A DNA stretch of 64,000 bases from JBBEBE01 sp040882505 (GCA_040882505.1 JBBEBE010000005.1:454642-518641), one strand, 5' to 3'. Shown: positions 41,400 through 50,801, counted from the first letter of the stretch. The notes: generated from the letters alone by a model not told the origin. Numbers and translations: made by a program.

Positions 41400-42624
41400 T
41401 CGCAAAAGGCGCGAGTGCTTTTTGGAGGGAGTGCCCACCAGGAAACCACTCGCGAATGGTGAGAAGCACTTCGTCTACCAATGTATCCGGACAAGAGGCT
41501 CCGGAGGTCAGAGCAATGGATGGGGAAGCCGGTACGTTCTCCAGCCAGCCATCTGTACTCTCCATGGCCCCTGTCCATTGATTGAAGTGATGAATGGTAT
41601 GTTGATTCAATTCGGTCGCATCCCGAATGTGATACGTGGGACAGTGTTTCTCCAGAATTTCTGCCAAATGCATGGTGTTGGAGCTGTTGTATCCTCCAAC
41701 GACGACGGCTAGATCCGGTTTGGCATCGGCCAAACCATACGTGGCTTGTTGATTTTCGTGCGTTGCATAGCAGAGTGTATCAGAGGTATCTGCGAATCGG
41801 TCATTTGCCCGGGTTTCACCAAAACGTTCACGGGCAGCATCCTTCAAGATGCGCATCACCTCTTGTGTTTCGGTGGCCAGCATGGTTGTCTGGTTGATGA
41901 CACCAAATGTTTCCAAGTCTTGCAGGGGATCAAAACCAGGGGTAGAGGTCTCCCCGAAGGATTGTTGAAAGTCACTTATGGGTCGTTTTCCGGTCATAAT
42001 TTCGGCCAGAATCGTTGCTTCGGCCGGATTCAATACGACAACAACTGGGGAGTGTTCCGAGGCGTGTGAGAACGTTGCTCGAGTCTCTTCGTGACAAGCT
42101 TTCCCGTGAATCACCAAACTGTACCCTTTCTTTCCGAGCTGCTTTCCCCGCTTCCATACTTTTTCCACAAACGGGCAAGTTGTGTTGAAACGGTAGGGGT
42201 CGATCCCGTGGTTCTTCAAGCGACGTTCGATCTCGAGTGTTGTGCCAAATGCGGGGACAATGACCAGGCTTTCAGGATGAATCGATTCAATTGGAATTCG
42301 TTCGGTTCCATCGGTGTCGAAGAGAAAAGAAATACCCCGTTTTTGCAGGTCCTCATTGACCGTTGGATTGTGGATCATCTCGCTGAGCAGATAGATCTCT
42401 TTGTCGGGATTCTTGTCCAGTGTTCGATAGGCAATATCGATCGCATTCTCGACTCCGTAACAGAATCCGAAATGGCGCGGGATCAGAAATTTTACGGTCT
42501 GAAGGTCAAGAGTGGACGGTGAGAACTCCCTCTTTCGAGGGTCGTCAATTCTGGTGGCCTCCTTGATCGTACGTATGACAGGAGAATGATACAGATCGGG
42601 AATGTCGAATTTTTTTCGTGCCAT
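41380..42624 (-). CDS. ispH: 4-hydroxy-3-methylbut-2-enyl diphosphate reductase
   Basis: 414 residues, the long form of IspH (E. coli has about 316). It performs the last MEP-pathway step and makes IPP and DMAPP through a [4Fe-4S] cluster. The three cluster cysteines are Cys55 (HFGFCYGVENAI), Cys150 (FNTTCPFVEKVW) and Cys285 (DTLCYATHENQQAT). Further family marks are VIHGKACHEETRAT and the C-terminal LTSGASCPDTLVDEVL. The N-terminal extension of about 45 residues and inserts after residue 200 explain the extra length. It overlaps ybbR by 20 nt at the 3' end. Confidence 0.95.
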   Translation of the reverse strand: MARKKFDIPDLYHSPVIRTIKEATRIDDPRKREFSPSTLDLQTVKFLIPRHFGFCYGVENAIDIAYRTLDKNPDKEIYLLSEMIHNPTVNEDLQKRGISFLFDTDGTERIPIESIHPESLVIVPAFGTTLEIERRLKNHGIDPYRFNTTCPFVEKVWKRGKQLGKKGYSLVIHGKACHEETRATFSHASEHSPVVVVLNPAEATILAEIMTGKRPISDFQQSFGETSTPGFDPLQDLETFGVINQTTMLATETQEVMRILKDAARERFGETRANDRFADTSDTLCYATHENQQATYGLADAKPDLAVVVGGYNSSNTMHLAEILEKHCPTYHIRDATELNQHTIHHFNQWTGAMESTDGWLENVPASPSIALTSGASCPDTLVDEVLLTIREWFPGGHSLQKALAPFATTVQQS

Positions 42625-42672
42625 GGCGTTGCTTCTCTGGTTCCGTCTGAAATATACGAAATCCGATTTGGA

Positions 42673-45600
42673 TCAGGATGGATCCGTCGGCACATCATCG
42701 AGCCGGACGCCCACCAATTTGCTGACACCAATTTCCGGCATGGTTACACCGTACATCATCTCCGCTTTGGACATGGTCTTCTTGTTGTGCGTGATGATAA
42801 TGAACTGGGTCTGTTCACTGAAGCTTCGAATCATATTTGCAAATCGATCGATATTGGCATCATCGAGAGGCGCATCCACTTCGTCCAGAACACAGAAAGG
42901 GGAGGGTTTGACCAGATAGATTGCAAAGAGGAGTGCGATTGCTGTGAGTGTTTTTTCCCCACCCGAGAGTTGATTGATCCCGGAAGGACGCTTTCCCCTG
43001 GGGTTGGCTTTGATCTCGATTTTTGCCTCGAGTGGATCTTCTACATCCTCTTCTATCAAAAGATCACAGTAGTCGTCTTCTTGAAACAGTGTTCCGAACA
43101 CCGAGATGAAGTTGGTCCGAATTTTCTGGAATGTCTCGTTGAATCGTGAGGTGGCCGTTTCATTGATCTCTTCAATCGTCTGCCTGAGTTCACGTTCGGC
43201 ATTATGGAGATCATCGACTTGCTCTTCAAGAAATGCGAGACGTTCCTTCTCCTCTTCAAACTCTTCGATGGCAAGTGGATTGACATCCCCGATACGATTT
43301 AATTTCTGTTTCAAATCGGAGATTTTCACCTTGGCCGTTTCCCGATCCATCTCGTCCGGAAGGGTTTCCTCCAACTGTTTCATGAGCAGTCCATGGGTTT
43401 CCCAGATGTAATCGGACAACCCTTCGGCTCGCATCGTCAACTTTTCTTGGGCCATCTCCAAGTGGTGCAGAAGTTCGAGATTCACCTCTTTTTGGTGCCG
43501 AAGGGTTTTGATCTCCTTCTCCAACTCCCGGATTTCTCCTCGCTGCTTTTGGGTGGCGGCTTCGGCCAGGGTGAAGGCTTCGTCCAGCTCACCCTTCTGA
43601 GATCGCTTCTTCGTTCGTTCATCACTGGATGTTCGAATGGTCTCCTTGTGATTGCGAATCGCGAGTTCACTTTCACCAGTCAGGGTTGTGCGTTCTTCAA
43701 TCCGTTTCTGAATGGATTCGATTCCGTGTTTGGCTCGATCCTGATCCTTAATCAAGTTGGCGATTCGATTCTTGTGATCCTGATGAGACAAACGGGCATC
43801 ATTGAATCGATTTTGAGCAATGGATCGCTCTTTTTCCAGATCTTCAAGAGTCGATTTGTGTTCCTCTTGTTGTGTTTCCAGTCGCCGAATCGCCTGTTCC
43901 AATTCCACTTCGCGAGGGGAGAGCTGTTCCAGCTGCTCACGAGCAGAGGTTTCATTATTCTCCAGATTTACGAGACGATTTTTAAGGTCCCCGATACTTT
44001 TCTCATACATCTGGATGGTCGACTGTGTCTGACCCGTCTGTTGCTCCAATGTCCGGACATTTCTCTCGGTCTCTTCCAAGCGGGTGCGAATCTCTCCAAT
44101 TTGGATGGTATCCAACTCCTCTTGTAACAGAGTGAGTTTTTTCTCTTTTTTCGTTCGCTGAGCGTCCTTGACACCGGCCTTTTCTTCCAGTTTGTCCAGT
44201 TTGTCCCGGAGACCAAGGCGTGCCCCCGCTTGATCTCCCTGACTGCCTCCCCGGAGAAAGGCATGTCGACTGATCCACTCTCCATCGAGTGTGACAGCAA
44301 GTGTTCCGTCGTCACCCAGAAGGCGTCGGGCTTGGGCAAGATCTTCCGTCAACAGTGTCTCTCCCAGTAGTAGTTGGGCGAGCGCACGAAGTGGCGGGTC
44401 ATAACGGGCGACCGTCAGAATGGAGTGTCGCAGGACCGGGTAGCTCTCCCGAAGCTCGTCCAGAGGTATGAATGTGGCTTGCCCTTTTCGATTTTCTTTG
44501 AGAAGTCGACTTGCACGAATCGCCTCCTCCATGGTGCCGACAACTACAAAATGGATGGAATCTCCCAGCGCTGTTTCCAGTGCTACGGCATGTTCCTCAT
44601 CCGTGTGGAGGAGTGAAGAGACGACATCCAGACGGGAGAAAGAGGATGCATGGTTTTCCAAAAGCCAGGTAACTCCGGTCGGAAAATACTCGTTGGATGC
44701 TGCAAGGTCTTCGAGAAGACGAATTTCGGATCGCAAGGACTCCTCTTGGCTACGAAGTGTCCGAATGGACTCTCGCAATGCCTCTCGTTCGCCTTCCAAC
44801 TCCTCTTTTCGATTGGTGGCTTCTTCGATATTTCTACGAATCGTGTCGACTTCTTCTTTCAGGGGGGTCAGTTTTTTCTGAATAAGTCCCAACTCACCTT
44901 TCTGTATGGAGATCTCCTCCTCCATATCTTTTATTTCGGATTCGATCCGGGCACGATCTCCTTCGGTATTTTCCAATCTGGATTCGAGACGGATGCGATC
45001 GGTATGGAGAGCAGACTGCTCTTTCTTGTGTTCGGCCGTAGAGATCTCCAACTCGTAGAGCTGGTGTCGTTCACGCGTATACTGCTGCTGTATTTCATTG
45101 AAGCGCTGCTTGGACTGCTCGAGACTCGATTCGGAACGTTCAAGCTCCTCCTCCATCTCCTGAAGTCGGGCCAATGTTTGTTCACGCAACGTTTTGAGTT
45201 CTTCAAGATCGGTACGGCTTTGCCGAATATCTTCTTCATACCGATTGATCACTCCACGTTCATTTCGAACTTTCTCTTCATGAATCTGGATGGTCGTTTC
45301 GAGGTCTCTCAACGACTGTATCAATTGGCCGACACGCTTTCGGTGTTCGGCCTCTTCACGTTCTTTCGCCGTCAGTTGCTGCCTTGCAGATTCGTCTTGT
45401 TCTTCCAGAGTGGTCAGTTTGCTCTGAAGTTGAGCCTTCTCGCGTTCTGCATCGCGGGTTCGATCACGCAATGGCTGGAGATCCTCTTCGATTTGCTGAT
45501 ATTCCAGACGATGCCACGCTTTGTCCAAGCGTTCCAGTTCGGTCTGGAACGTTTTGGCTCGTAGGGCCTTTTCAGACTGAATTTCAAGAGATCGTGTATT

Positions 45601-46200
45601 TTTTCGGACTTCGACGAGAATATCTTCGACTCGAAGAAGATCGGTTCGTGTTTCGTCGAGCTTTCGTAATGTCTGCTTTCGTTTCTCTTTGTAGCGGGTG
45701 ACACCGGCGGCTTCTTCAAACAGCTTTCTACGATCATTGTTTTTGTCGGTCAGGATCTCTTCGACCATTTTGAGCTCGATGACCGAGTAGGCATCGGCAC
45801 CCATACCGGTGTCCATGAAGAGTTCCATGATATCTTTGAGCCGACAGGTGGATTGATTGATCAAGTATTCGCTGTCTCCGGATCTGTAGAGCCTCCGGGT
45901 GATGGTCACTTCGTTATATTCGGTAGGCAACAGGCCTCGATTATTGACCAGCGTGAGAGAGACGTCAGCCATCCCCTGGGCTTTCTTGCGTGCAGTTCCG
46001 TTGAAGATCACATTGCTCATGGAGTTGGATCGGAGCAGAGAGGGGCGTTGCTCACCGAGAACCCAACGTAGTGCGTCCACGATATTCGACTTCCCGCAGC
46101 CGTTGGGTCCAACGATGGCCGTCACACCACGATCAAACGTCACCTTGGTCTTGTTGGCGAAGCTCTTGAACCCGTGAAGTTGAAGCTCGGATATATACAT
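42673..46200 (-). CDS. smc: Chromosome segregation protein SMC
   Basis: 1175 residues. The N-terminal ATPase half has Walker A GPNGCGKSN (31-39) and the Q-loop area LRWVLGEQRPS. Long coiled coils run from about 165-500 and about 665-1000, with the hinge between them (about 510-660; FPTGVTWLL, then VVVGTMEEAIRASRLL). The C-terminal half has the ABC signature LSGGEKTLTAIALLF, Walker B PFCVLDEVDAPLDD and the H-loop IIITHNKKTM. It condenses and organises DNA near the origin, which fits its place 8 kb from dnaA. ScpA and ScpB genes are not in the window. Confidence 0.97.
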   Translation of the reverse strand: MYISELQLHGFKSFANKTKVTFDRGVTAIVGPNGCGKSNIVDALRWVLGEQRPSLLRSNSMSNVIFNGTARKKAQGMADVSLTLVNNRGLLPTEYNEVTITRRLYRSGDSEYLINQSTCRLKDIMELFMDTGMGADAYSVIELKMVEEILTDKNNDRRKLFEEAAGVTRYKEKRKQTLRKLDETRTDLLRVEDILVEVRKNTRSLEIQSEKALRAKTFQTELERLDKAWHRLEYQQIEEDLQPLRDRTRDAEREKAQLQSKLTTLEEQDESARQQLTAKEREEAEHRKRVGQLIQSLRDLETTIQIHEEKVRNERGVINRYEEDIRQSRTDLEELKTLREQTLARLQEMEEELERSESSLEQSKQRFNEIQQQYTRERHQLYELEISTAEHKKEQSALHTDRIRLESRLENTEGDRARIESEIKDMEEEISIQKGELGLIQKKLTPLKEEVDTIRRNIEEATNRKEELEGEREALRESIRTLRSQEESLRSEIRLLEDLAASNEYFPTGVTWLLENHASSFSRLDVVSSLLHTDEEHAVALETALGDSIHFVVVGTMEEAIRASRLLKENRKGQATFIPLDELRESYPVLRHSILTVARYDPPLRALAQLLLGETLLTEDLAQARRLLGDDGTLAVTLDGEWISRHAFLRGGSQGDQAGARLGLRDKLDKLEEKAGVKDAQRTKKEKKLTLLQEELDTIQIGEIRTRLEETERNVRTLEQQTGQTQSTIQMYEKSIGDLKNRLVNLENNETSAREQLEQLSPREVELEQAIRRLETQQEEHKSTLEDLEKERSIAQNRFNDARLSHQDHKNRIANLIKDQDRAKHGIESIQKRIEERTTLTGESELAIRNHKETIRTSSDERTKKRSQKGELDEAFTLAEAATQKQRGEIRELEKEIKTLRHQKEVNLELLHHLEMAQEKLTMRAEGLSDYIWETHGLLMKQLEETLPDEMDRETAKVKISDLKQKLNRIGDVNPLAIEEFEEEKERLAFLEEQVDDLHNAERELRQTIEEINETATSRFNETFQKIRTNFISVFGTLFQEDDYCDLLIEEDVEDPLEAKIEIKANPRGKRPSGINQLSGGEKTLTAIALLFAIYLVKPSPFCVLDEVDAPLDDANIDRFANMIRSFSEQTQFIIITHNKKTMSKAEMMYGVTMPEIGVSKLVGVRLDDVPTDPS

Positions 46201-46280
46201 GTGAAGGGCGGAGCTGTCGGTTGGGAGTCAAACGGGGACCTGCAAATCGAGGTTCACGTGGCATCACAGGGTGCTCATCC

Positions 46281-46295
46281 GGTTCGGGCCGAACC
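46281..46295 (-). terminator. Hairpin downstream of frr
   Basis: GGTTCG-GGC-CGAACC is a perfect 6-bp inverted repeat, just after the frr stop in the direction of transcription, within the 101-nt gap before smc. No T-run follows, so it is a weak candidate for termination or mRNA end protection. Confidence 0.3.
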
Positions 46296-46301
46296 CGTAA
46301 A

Positions 46302-46871
46302 TCAGACAGTCAGGATATCCTTCTCCTTCTGATCGAGAAGAGTGCCAACCAATTCTATATGGGCATCCGTCTTTTTCTGGACGAGATCTTCGGCCTCATA
46401 CTGTGAATCTTCCGGCAAAGACTCCTGCTTGACGATGGATTTGATGGCATCATTGGCGTCTCGACGCGCATTGCGAATACTGATCCGTGCCTCTTCTGCG
46501 ATCTCTTTGGCGTGCTTAACAAGCTCTTTTCGGCGCTCTTCGGTGAGCATGGGCAACGGAATTCGAATCAGTTGACCGTCATTGTTCGGGTTTAGCCCGA
46601 GGCCGGAAGACATGATGGCCTTCTCTACATCCTGAATTGCGCTCTTGTCGTAGGGTTCAACGACAAGGAGCCGCGCTTCCGGTGTGCTGATGGTCGCCAG
46701 CTGATTCAACGGAGTTTGCGTACCGTAATACTCGACCCGAATGTGTTCAATCAGTGCGGGGCTCGCTTTCCCGGCCCGAATCTGGGTAAACTCTTTTTTG
46801 CAGAATTGAACCGCTTCGTCCATGGACGCTTCGGCCTCTTTAATTGCCGTCTGTAAGGAATCGGGAATCAT
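46302..46871 (-). CDS. frr: Ribosome recycling factor
   Basis: 189 residues, typical of RRF, which splits post-termination ribosomes with EF-G. Family blocks: FTQIRAGKASPALIEHIRVEYYG, PLNQLATISTPEARLLVVEPYD, the middle GLGLNPNNDGQLIRIPLPMLTEERR, VKHAKEIAEEARISIRNARRD, and the end HIELVGTLLDQKEKDIL. It follows pyrH by 68 nt on the same strand, the usual bacterial order. Confidence 0.97.
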   Translation of the reverse strand: MIPDSLQTAIKEAEASMDEAVQFCKKEFTQIRAGKASPALIEHIRVEYYGTQTPLNQLATISTPEARLLVVEPYDKSAIQDVEKAIMSSGLGLNPNNDGQLIRIPLPMLTEERRKELVKHAKEIAEEARISIRNARRDANDAIKSIVKQESLPEDSQYEAEDLVQKKTDAHIELVGTLLDQKEKDILTV

Positions 46872-46939
46872 ATCGAAAGGGTTGTGGGAACCGTGGATTC
46901 AGAGTTGAATTTGGTACAAAACGGAAGGTAAGAAATGTG

Positions 46940-47662
46940 TCAATGATCCCAAATAACGGTCGAACCTACCGCTTCGTCAGAACAAACGACTCGTTTCAGA
47001 TTTCCAACTTTGTTCATGTCAAATACGATGATGGGCGTTTCGTTCTCTCTACAAAGAGTCAACGCTGTTAAATCCATAACGGATAGTCGGAGACGAAGGA
47101 CTTCATCTCCTGTGATGGTGTCAAATTTGGACGCATTCGGATTGGTTTCCGGATCGGAGTCGAAAATTCCCGAGACACGGGTCCCTTTCAAGATGACGTC
47201 TGATTCGATTTCGATGGCGCGGAGCGCAGCAGCTGTATCTGTCGTGAAATATGGATTCCCTGTACCTGCTCCAAAAATGACGACTCGTCCTTTTTCCAGA
47301 TGACGGATGGCCCGGCGTCGGATAAATGGCTCTGCAATCTCTTCCATTCGAATGGCAGACATCAAGCGGGTTTGAATCCCGATTCGTTCGAGAGCGTCCT
47401 GGAGAGCGATGCTGTTGATCATGGTCGCGAGCATCCCCATGTAATCTCCCTGAACCCGATCCATGCCTTCAGTTGCCCCTTTTACTCCGCGGAAGATGTT
47501 TCCTCCACCGATCACAATGGCGACTTCGAGCCCTTCTTGTTGAACGGTTGCGATCTCTCGTGCATACTGAGTGAGAATATCACCGTCTATACCGTGTCCT
47601 TGGGCGCCGAGGAGAGCTTCCCCGCTGAGTTTGAGAAGAATTCGTTTATACTGATTGGCCAC
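46940..47662 (-). CDS. pyrH: UMP kinase
   Basis: 240 residues. It phosphorylates UMP to UDP in pyrimidine nucleotide synthesis and belongs to the amino-acid-kinase fold. Visible blocks are ILLKLSGEALLG, VAIVIGGGNIFRG, DYMGMLATMINSIALQDALE, the AEPFIRRRAIRHLEKGRVVIF-like region with GTGNPYFTTDTAAALRA, and VSGIFDSDPETNP. It lies between tsf and frr as in most bacteria, but an intrinsic terminator separates it from tsf, so it may have its own promoter. Confidence 0.97.
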   Translation of the reverse strand: MANQYKRILLKLSGEALLGAQGHGIDGDILTQYAREIATVQQEGLEVAIVIGGGNIFRGVKGATEGMDRVQGDYMGMLATMINSIALQDALERIGIQTRLMSAIRMEEIAEPFIRRRAIRHLEKGRVVIFGAGTGNPYFTTDTAAALRAIEIESDVILKGTRVSGIFDSDPETNPNASKFDTITGDEVLRLRLSVMDLTALTLCRENETPIIVFDMNKVGNLKRVVCSDEAVGSTVIWDH

Positions 47663-47691
47663 TCGTTGTTCCTTCTTGTCGGGAGTTGATC

Positions 47692-47729
47692 GTCAAAAAA
47701 AAGGCTACCGAATTGGCAGCCTTTTTGCA
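47692..47729 (-). terminator. Intrinsic terminator after tsf
   Basis: On the minus strand AAAAAGGCTGCC and GGTAGCCTTTTT pair around AATTC, followed by a run of eight T. It lies 18 nt after the tsf stop. The A-run on the other flank could let it work in both directions. It marks the end of the rplM-rpsI-rpsB-tsf transcript. Confidence 0.9.
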
Positions 47730-47746
47730 ACAGTTAAATAGGCAGA

Positions 47747-48580
47747 TTACGCGTCGTCGCCAAGCTGAATACGATGGAACGATTTGACTAGAGGTGTCTC
47801 GTTCTGCTTAAGGTACTCTTTGACAGAGATTCCGTTGTCCTTGACAAATTTTTGTTCCAGCAGGACACGCTCTTCATAAAAGCGTCGAAGTTTTCCCTGA
47901 GCCGCTTTTTCTGCAATCTCTGTTGGTTTCCCTTCATTGATCAGCTGCTCTTTGGCAATCTCCAGTTCTTTCTGAATGACGGAGTTGTCCACCTCGTCAC
48001 GCGTTACGGCCAGAGGATTCATGGCTGCAATTTGCATGGCTACATCCCGTGCGACGTCTTCATCATTCACGGTGGATTCGAATTCAGCCAAAACAGCGAG
48101 CTGGTTGCCCGGGTGAATGTAATCAACGATCGTCCCCTCGGTTTGGAGGAGGATCAAGCGATTGATTTCAATCTTTTCGCCAATCTTTCCAACCATCTCT
48201 TCGAGCTTGGCTTCAATGGTGATCGAATCAAGTTTGATCTTCAAAAGATCTCGTACGTTGCCGATCTCGTTCTCATAGGCAGCGTTCAGGAACGATTCTG
48301 CATCCTGTTGAAATTCTTCGTTTCGAGCAACAAAATCGGTCTCACAATTGATTTCCAGTGCAACGGCCTTCTTGCCGTCATCTGAAATGCGTGTGACAAT
48401 CAAGCCCTGGTTGGCTTCCCGGTCTGCCCGTTTTTCAGAAACCTGCTGACCCTTCTTGCGAAGTAGTTCAATAGCCTTCTCCATGTCTCCTTCCGCTTCT
48501 GCAAGAGCTTTTTTGCAATCCATCATCCCGGCGCCTGTGGCATCCCGGAGCTCCTTTACTACTTTTGCGCTAATTTTCAT
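47747..48580 (-). CDS. tsf: Elongation factor Ts
   Basis: 277 residues. EF-Ts exchanges GDP for GTP on EF-Tu. The N-terminal domain shows VKELRDATGAGMMDCKKAL with the TDFVARNEEF core (CETDFVARNEEFQQ), then the dimerisation domain with VDYIHPGNQLAVLAEFE, and ARDVAMQIAAMNPLAVTRDEV, ending FVKDNGISVKEYL. It is preceded by rpsB (54-nt gap) and ends at a strong terminator. Confidence 0.97.
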   Translation of the reverse strand: MKISAKVVKELRDATGAGMMDCKKALAEAEGDMEKAIELLRKKGQQVSEKRADREANQGLIVTRISDDGKKAVALEINCETDFVARNEEFQQDAESFLNAAYENEIGNVRDLLKIKLDSITIEAKLEEMVGKIGEKIEINRLILLQTEGTIVDYIHPGNQLAVLAEFESTVNDEDVARDVAMQIAAMNPLAVTRDEVDNSVIQKELEIAKEQLINEGKPTEIAEKAAQGKLRRFYEERVLLEQKFVKDNGISVKEYLKQNETPLVKSFHRIQLGDDA

Positions 48581-48634
48581 GTCCGTAACTATCGTTGAAA
48601 GGTTCTCTGTCTGTGTTCTGAAGAGAGGTGGCGA

Positions 48635-49570
48635 CTAGGCGTCCGTTTTGGACTCGTTCCCGGATGCATCGTCATTCTCTGCATCCTTGGAAGCAGGAGT
48701 CTCCTCAGCGTCCTTTTCGGATGTGTCGGCGGTCTCGGCATCCTGGGGGGTGAGGTCCTCTTCGACATCCTTTTTGCGTCGCCGTCGTTTCCGGGTAGGG
48801 GTAGCAGAACTTTTTTCATCTGCGGATTCGGCCCGAACTTCTTCGGCCGCTTTCTCCATGACTTCTTCCTCTTTGATCGCTTCGCGTTCGGCATTTCCTT
48901 CGATGATGGCATCGGCCACTTGGGAAGTGATCAACTGAATCGTTCGTGCAGAATCGTCATTGCACGGAATAATGTGGTCGGGAATGTCCGGATCACTGTT
49001 GGTGTCGGCGAGTGCAATGATCGGAATGTTCAACTTGACGGCTTCGTTGACAGCAATATGCTCTTTGATGGTATCGACAACGAAGATCGCTCCCGGGAGC
49101 CGGTTCATGTTGGCAATTCCGCCCAGAGTGTTGACCAACTTTTCTCGTTCTCGTTCAAGCATCAGACCCTCTTTCTTGGTCAGCTCGTCGAAGGTTCCGT
49201 CTTTGCTCATCTGCTCGATCTCCTCCATTCGGGAGATGCTTTTCCGGACGGTACTGAAGTTGGTGATCATTCCACCGAGCCATCGGTGAGTAACGAACGG
49301 CATGCCGCATCGGATGGCTTCATTGCGAATAATCTCTTGGGCCTGCTTCTTTGTGCCAACAAAGAGGATCGTCTTCCCTTCTCTTGCCAGCGCAGTAACC
49401 TCTTCCAGCGCTTCTTGAAGGTATTGATGGGATTTCTTGAGGTCGATGATGTGAATTCCATTCCGTTGCATGAAGATGAACTCTTTCATCTTCGGATTCC
49501 AACGGCGGGTGAGGTGACCGAAATGGGCACCTGATTTCAACAAGTCTTGAATGGATGCTGCTTTGGGCAT
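48635..49570 (-). CDS. rpsB: Ribosomal protein S2 with C-terminal extension
   Basis: 311 residues from the ATG at 49570 (MPKAASIQDLLKSGAHFGH); the open frame upstream is not family-like. The S2 core spans about 1-235: RRWNPKMKEFIFMQRNGIHIIDL, GTKKQAQEII, RWLGGMITNFSTVRKSI, the LPGAIFVVDTIKEHIAV block and PDIPDHIIPCNDDSARTIQL. After the core, about 70 extra residues follow: a basic cluster RKRRRRKK and then an acidic, Ala/Ser-rich tail. S2 of about 235-255 residues is normal, so this tail is a real addition. The S2 protein binds the 30S body near S1. Confidence 0.96.
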   Translation of the reverse strand: MPKAASIQDLLKSGAHFGHLTRRWNPKMKEFIFMQRNGIHIIDLKKSHQYLQEALEEVTALAREGKTILFVGTKKQAQEIIRNEAIRCGMPFVTHRWLGGMITNFSTVRKSISRMEEIEQMSKDGTFDELTKKEGLMLEREREKLVNTLGGIANMNRLPGAIFVVDTIKEHIAVNEAVKLNIPIIALADTNSDPDIPDHIIPCNDDSARTIQLITSQVADAIIEGNAEREAIKEEEVMEKAAEEVRAESADEKSSATPTRKRRRRKKDVEEDLTPQDAETADTSEKDAEETPASKDAENDDASGNESKTDA

Positions 49571-49714
49571 GATCTGATTCTGTTTGAGTTTATCCTCTAT
49601 ACAGGTCCTCCCCGATAGCCAATCTCCATTGGGAGACACTCAGCCCCGAGTCGCTGTATATGTGTGATGATTGACGGATACAAACCGGCAATGGCCGGCA
49701 GTTCCGGGTGTGTT

Positions 49715-50101
49715 TTATCGTTTGGAGAACTGAAACTTCTTCCGTGCTTTCGGCTGACCATACTTCTTGCGTTCCACCATTCGGCTGTCACGCGTCAGTA
49801 GCCCCTCTTGTTTAAGAGTGGTGTGAAGCCCTTCATTCAGGTCATCCAGTGCACGAGCCAAAGCAAGTTGAATTGCGCCGGCTTGTCCAGTCGTTCCGCC
49901 TCCACGAACGGTCACCTTGATGTCGTACGTTCCGTCAAGTTCGGTGGCCGTTAACGGGTGGTTGACAATATTGATCCTGGCTTGGGAGGAGAAGAAATCT
50001 TCCAGTGGTCGATTGTTGACCAAAAATTCCCCTTTGCCCGGCTTGATGTAAAGTCTGGCAGTTGACGTTTTGCGTCTTCCGATGTAGTTGGATTGTGACA
50101 T
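49715..50101 (-). CDS. rpsI: Ribosomal protein S9
   Basis: 128 residues, normal for S9. The start is IGRRKTSTARLYI, the middle VTVRGGGTTGQAGAIQLALARAL, and the C-terminus has MVERKKYGQPKARKKFQFSKR, the usual tail that reaches the P-site tRNA. It follows rplM by 6 nt in one operon. A small stem (CCGGC / GCCGG, 49685-49698) lies in the 144-nt gap before rpsB and may be a weak attenuator or a processing site. Confidence 0.96.
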   Translation of the reverse strand: MSQSNYIGRRKTSTARLYIKPGKGEFLVNNRPLEDFFSSQARINIVNHPLTATELDGTYDIKVTVRGGGTTGQAGAIQLALARALDDLNEGLHTTLKQEGLLTRDSRMVERKKYGQPKARKKFQFSKR

Positions 50102-50107
50102 GGTGGA

Positions 50108-50551
50108 TTACAATTCGATTTTTTCCGGTTGTTGTGCCGTGTGCGGGTGAACCGGGCCTGCATAGATTCGGATATTGGTCAATAGCTTGCGACCAAGTCT
50201 GTTTTTCGGGAGCATTCCTTTTACAGCCTTTCTGACAAGAGAGCCCGGATCTTTTTCGAGCATATCTTCTGCAGAGGTGTAGGTCTCGCTTCCGATATAA
50301 CCGGTATGACGGAAATACTTCTTGTCGGTCATTTTTTTCCCGGTCAGCCGAACTTTTTCGGCGTTGATCACGATGACATGATCCCCTGTATCCATGTGTG
50401 GTGTAAACTGTGGTTTGTTCTTCCCACGCAACAGGGAGGCAATCCGGGTGGAGATCCGACCCAGAGGCTGGTCCTCTGCATCTACCAAAACCCACTTCTT
50501 TTCGACATCGCCCGGCTTTGCGGAGTACGTTTTATTGCTAATCGTATTCAC
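50108..50551 (-). CDS. rplM: Ribosomal protein L13
   Basis: 147 residues if the GTG at 50551 is used. The open frame also has an ATG at 50587, which would add 12 residues. The GTG is preferred because VNTISNKTYSAKP aligns with the usual N-terminus of Bacteroidota L13 and gives the normal length of about 142-150. Core blocks are WVLVDAEDQPLGRISTRIA, LRGKNKPQFTPHMDTGDHVIVINAEKV, KYFRHTGYIG, and the C-terminal AVKGMLPKNRLGRKLLTNIRIYAG. It opens the rplM-rpsI-rpsB-tsf transcript. Confidence 0.93.
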   Translation of the reverse strand: MNTISNKTYSAKPGDVEKKWVLVDAEDQPLGRISTRIASLLRGKNKPQFTPHMDTGDHVIVINAEKVRLTGKKMTDKKYFRHTGYIGSETYTSAEDMLEKDPGSLVRKAVKGMLPKNRLGRKLLTNIRIYAGPVHPHTAQQPEKIEL

Positions 50552-50721
50552 GATAAATCTCTTTTCGTTTCTTTGGTCAATTGACAAGTTTCAAAAAATA
50601 AGGTGATTATTGCGCGATTGCAATGTTAGAGAGGAAAAGTTTTTCAGGGGGCAGAAGCGTGCACGGGAGGTGTGTTTACAGGGGCACGGCAAGAAATTAA
50701 AGAAAAAGATTCGTAAATTAA

Positions 50722-50766
50722 GGTCTGGCAAAAAAGAAGTTTCGGTGTATCGCCAGGACCGTTTTT
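50722..50766 (+). promoter_or_regulatory. Leader hairpin with T-run upstream of acnA
   Basis: GGTCTGGC (50722-50729) and GCCAGGACC (50752-50760) pair with one bulged base, around a loop of 22 nt, and are followed by GTTTTTC. It resembles an intrinsic terminator, but it lies 36 nt before the acnA start with no gene ending there on the plus strand. It could be an attenuator or leader structure, or the end of a small RNA. I see nothing else clear in 50588-50721 apart from a short ATTGC / GCAAT repeat (50612-50627). Confidence 0.35.
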
Positions 50767-50801
50767 CACTTCAAAGTTAATCGAAGAATCTCCCAACGTT
50801 T

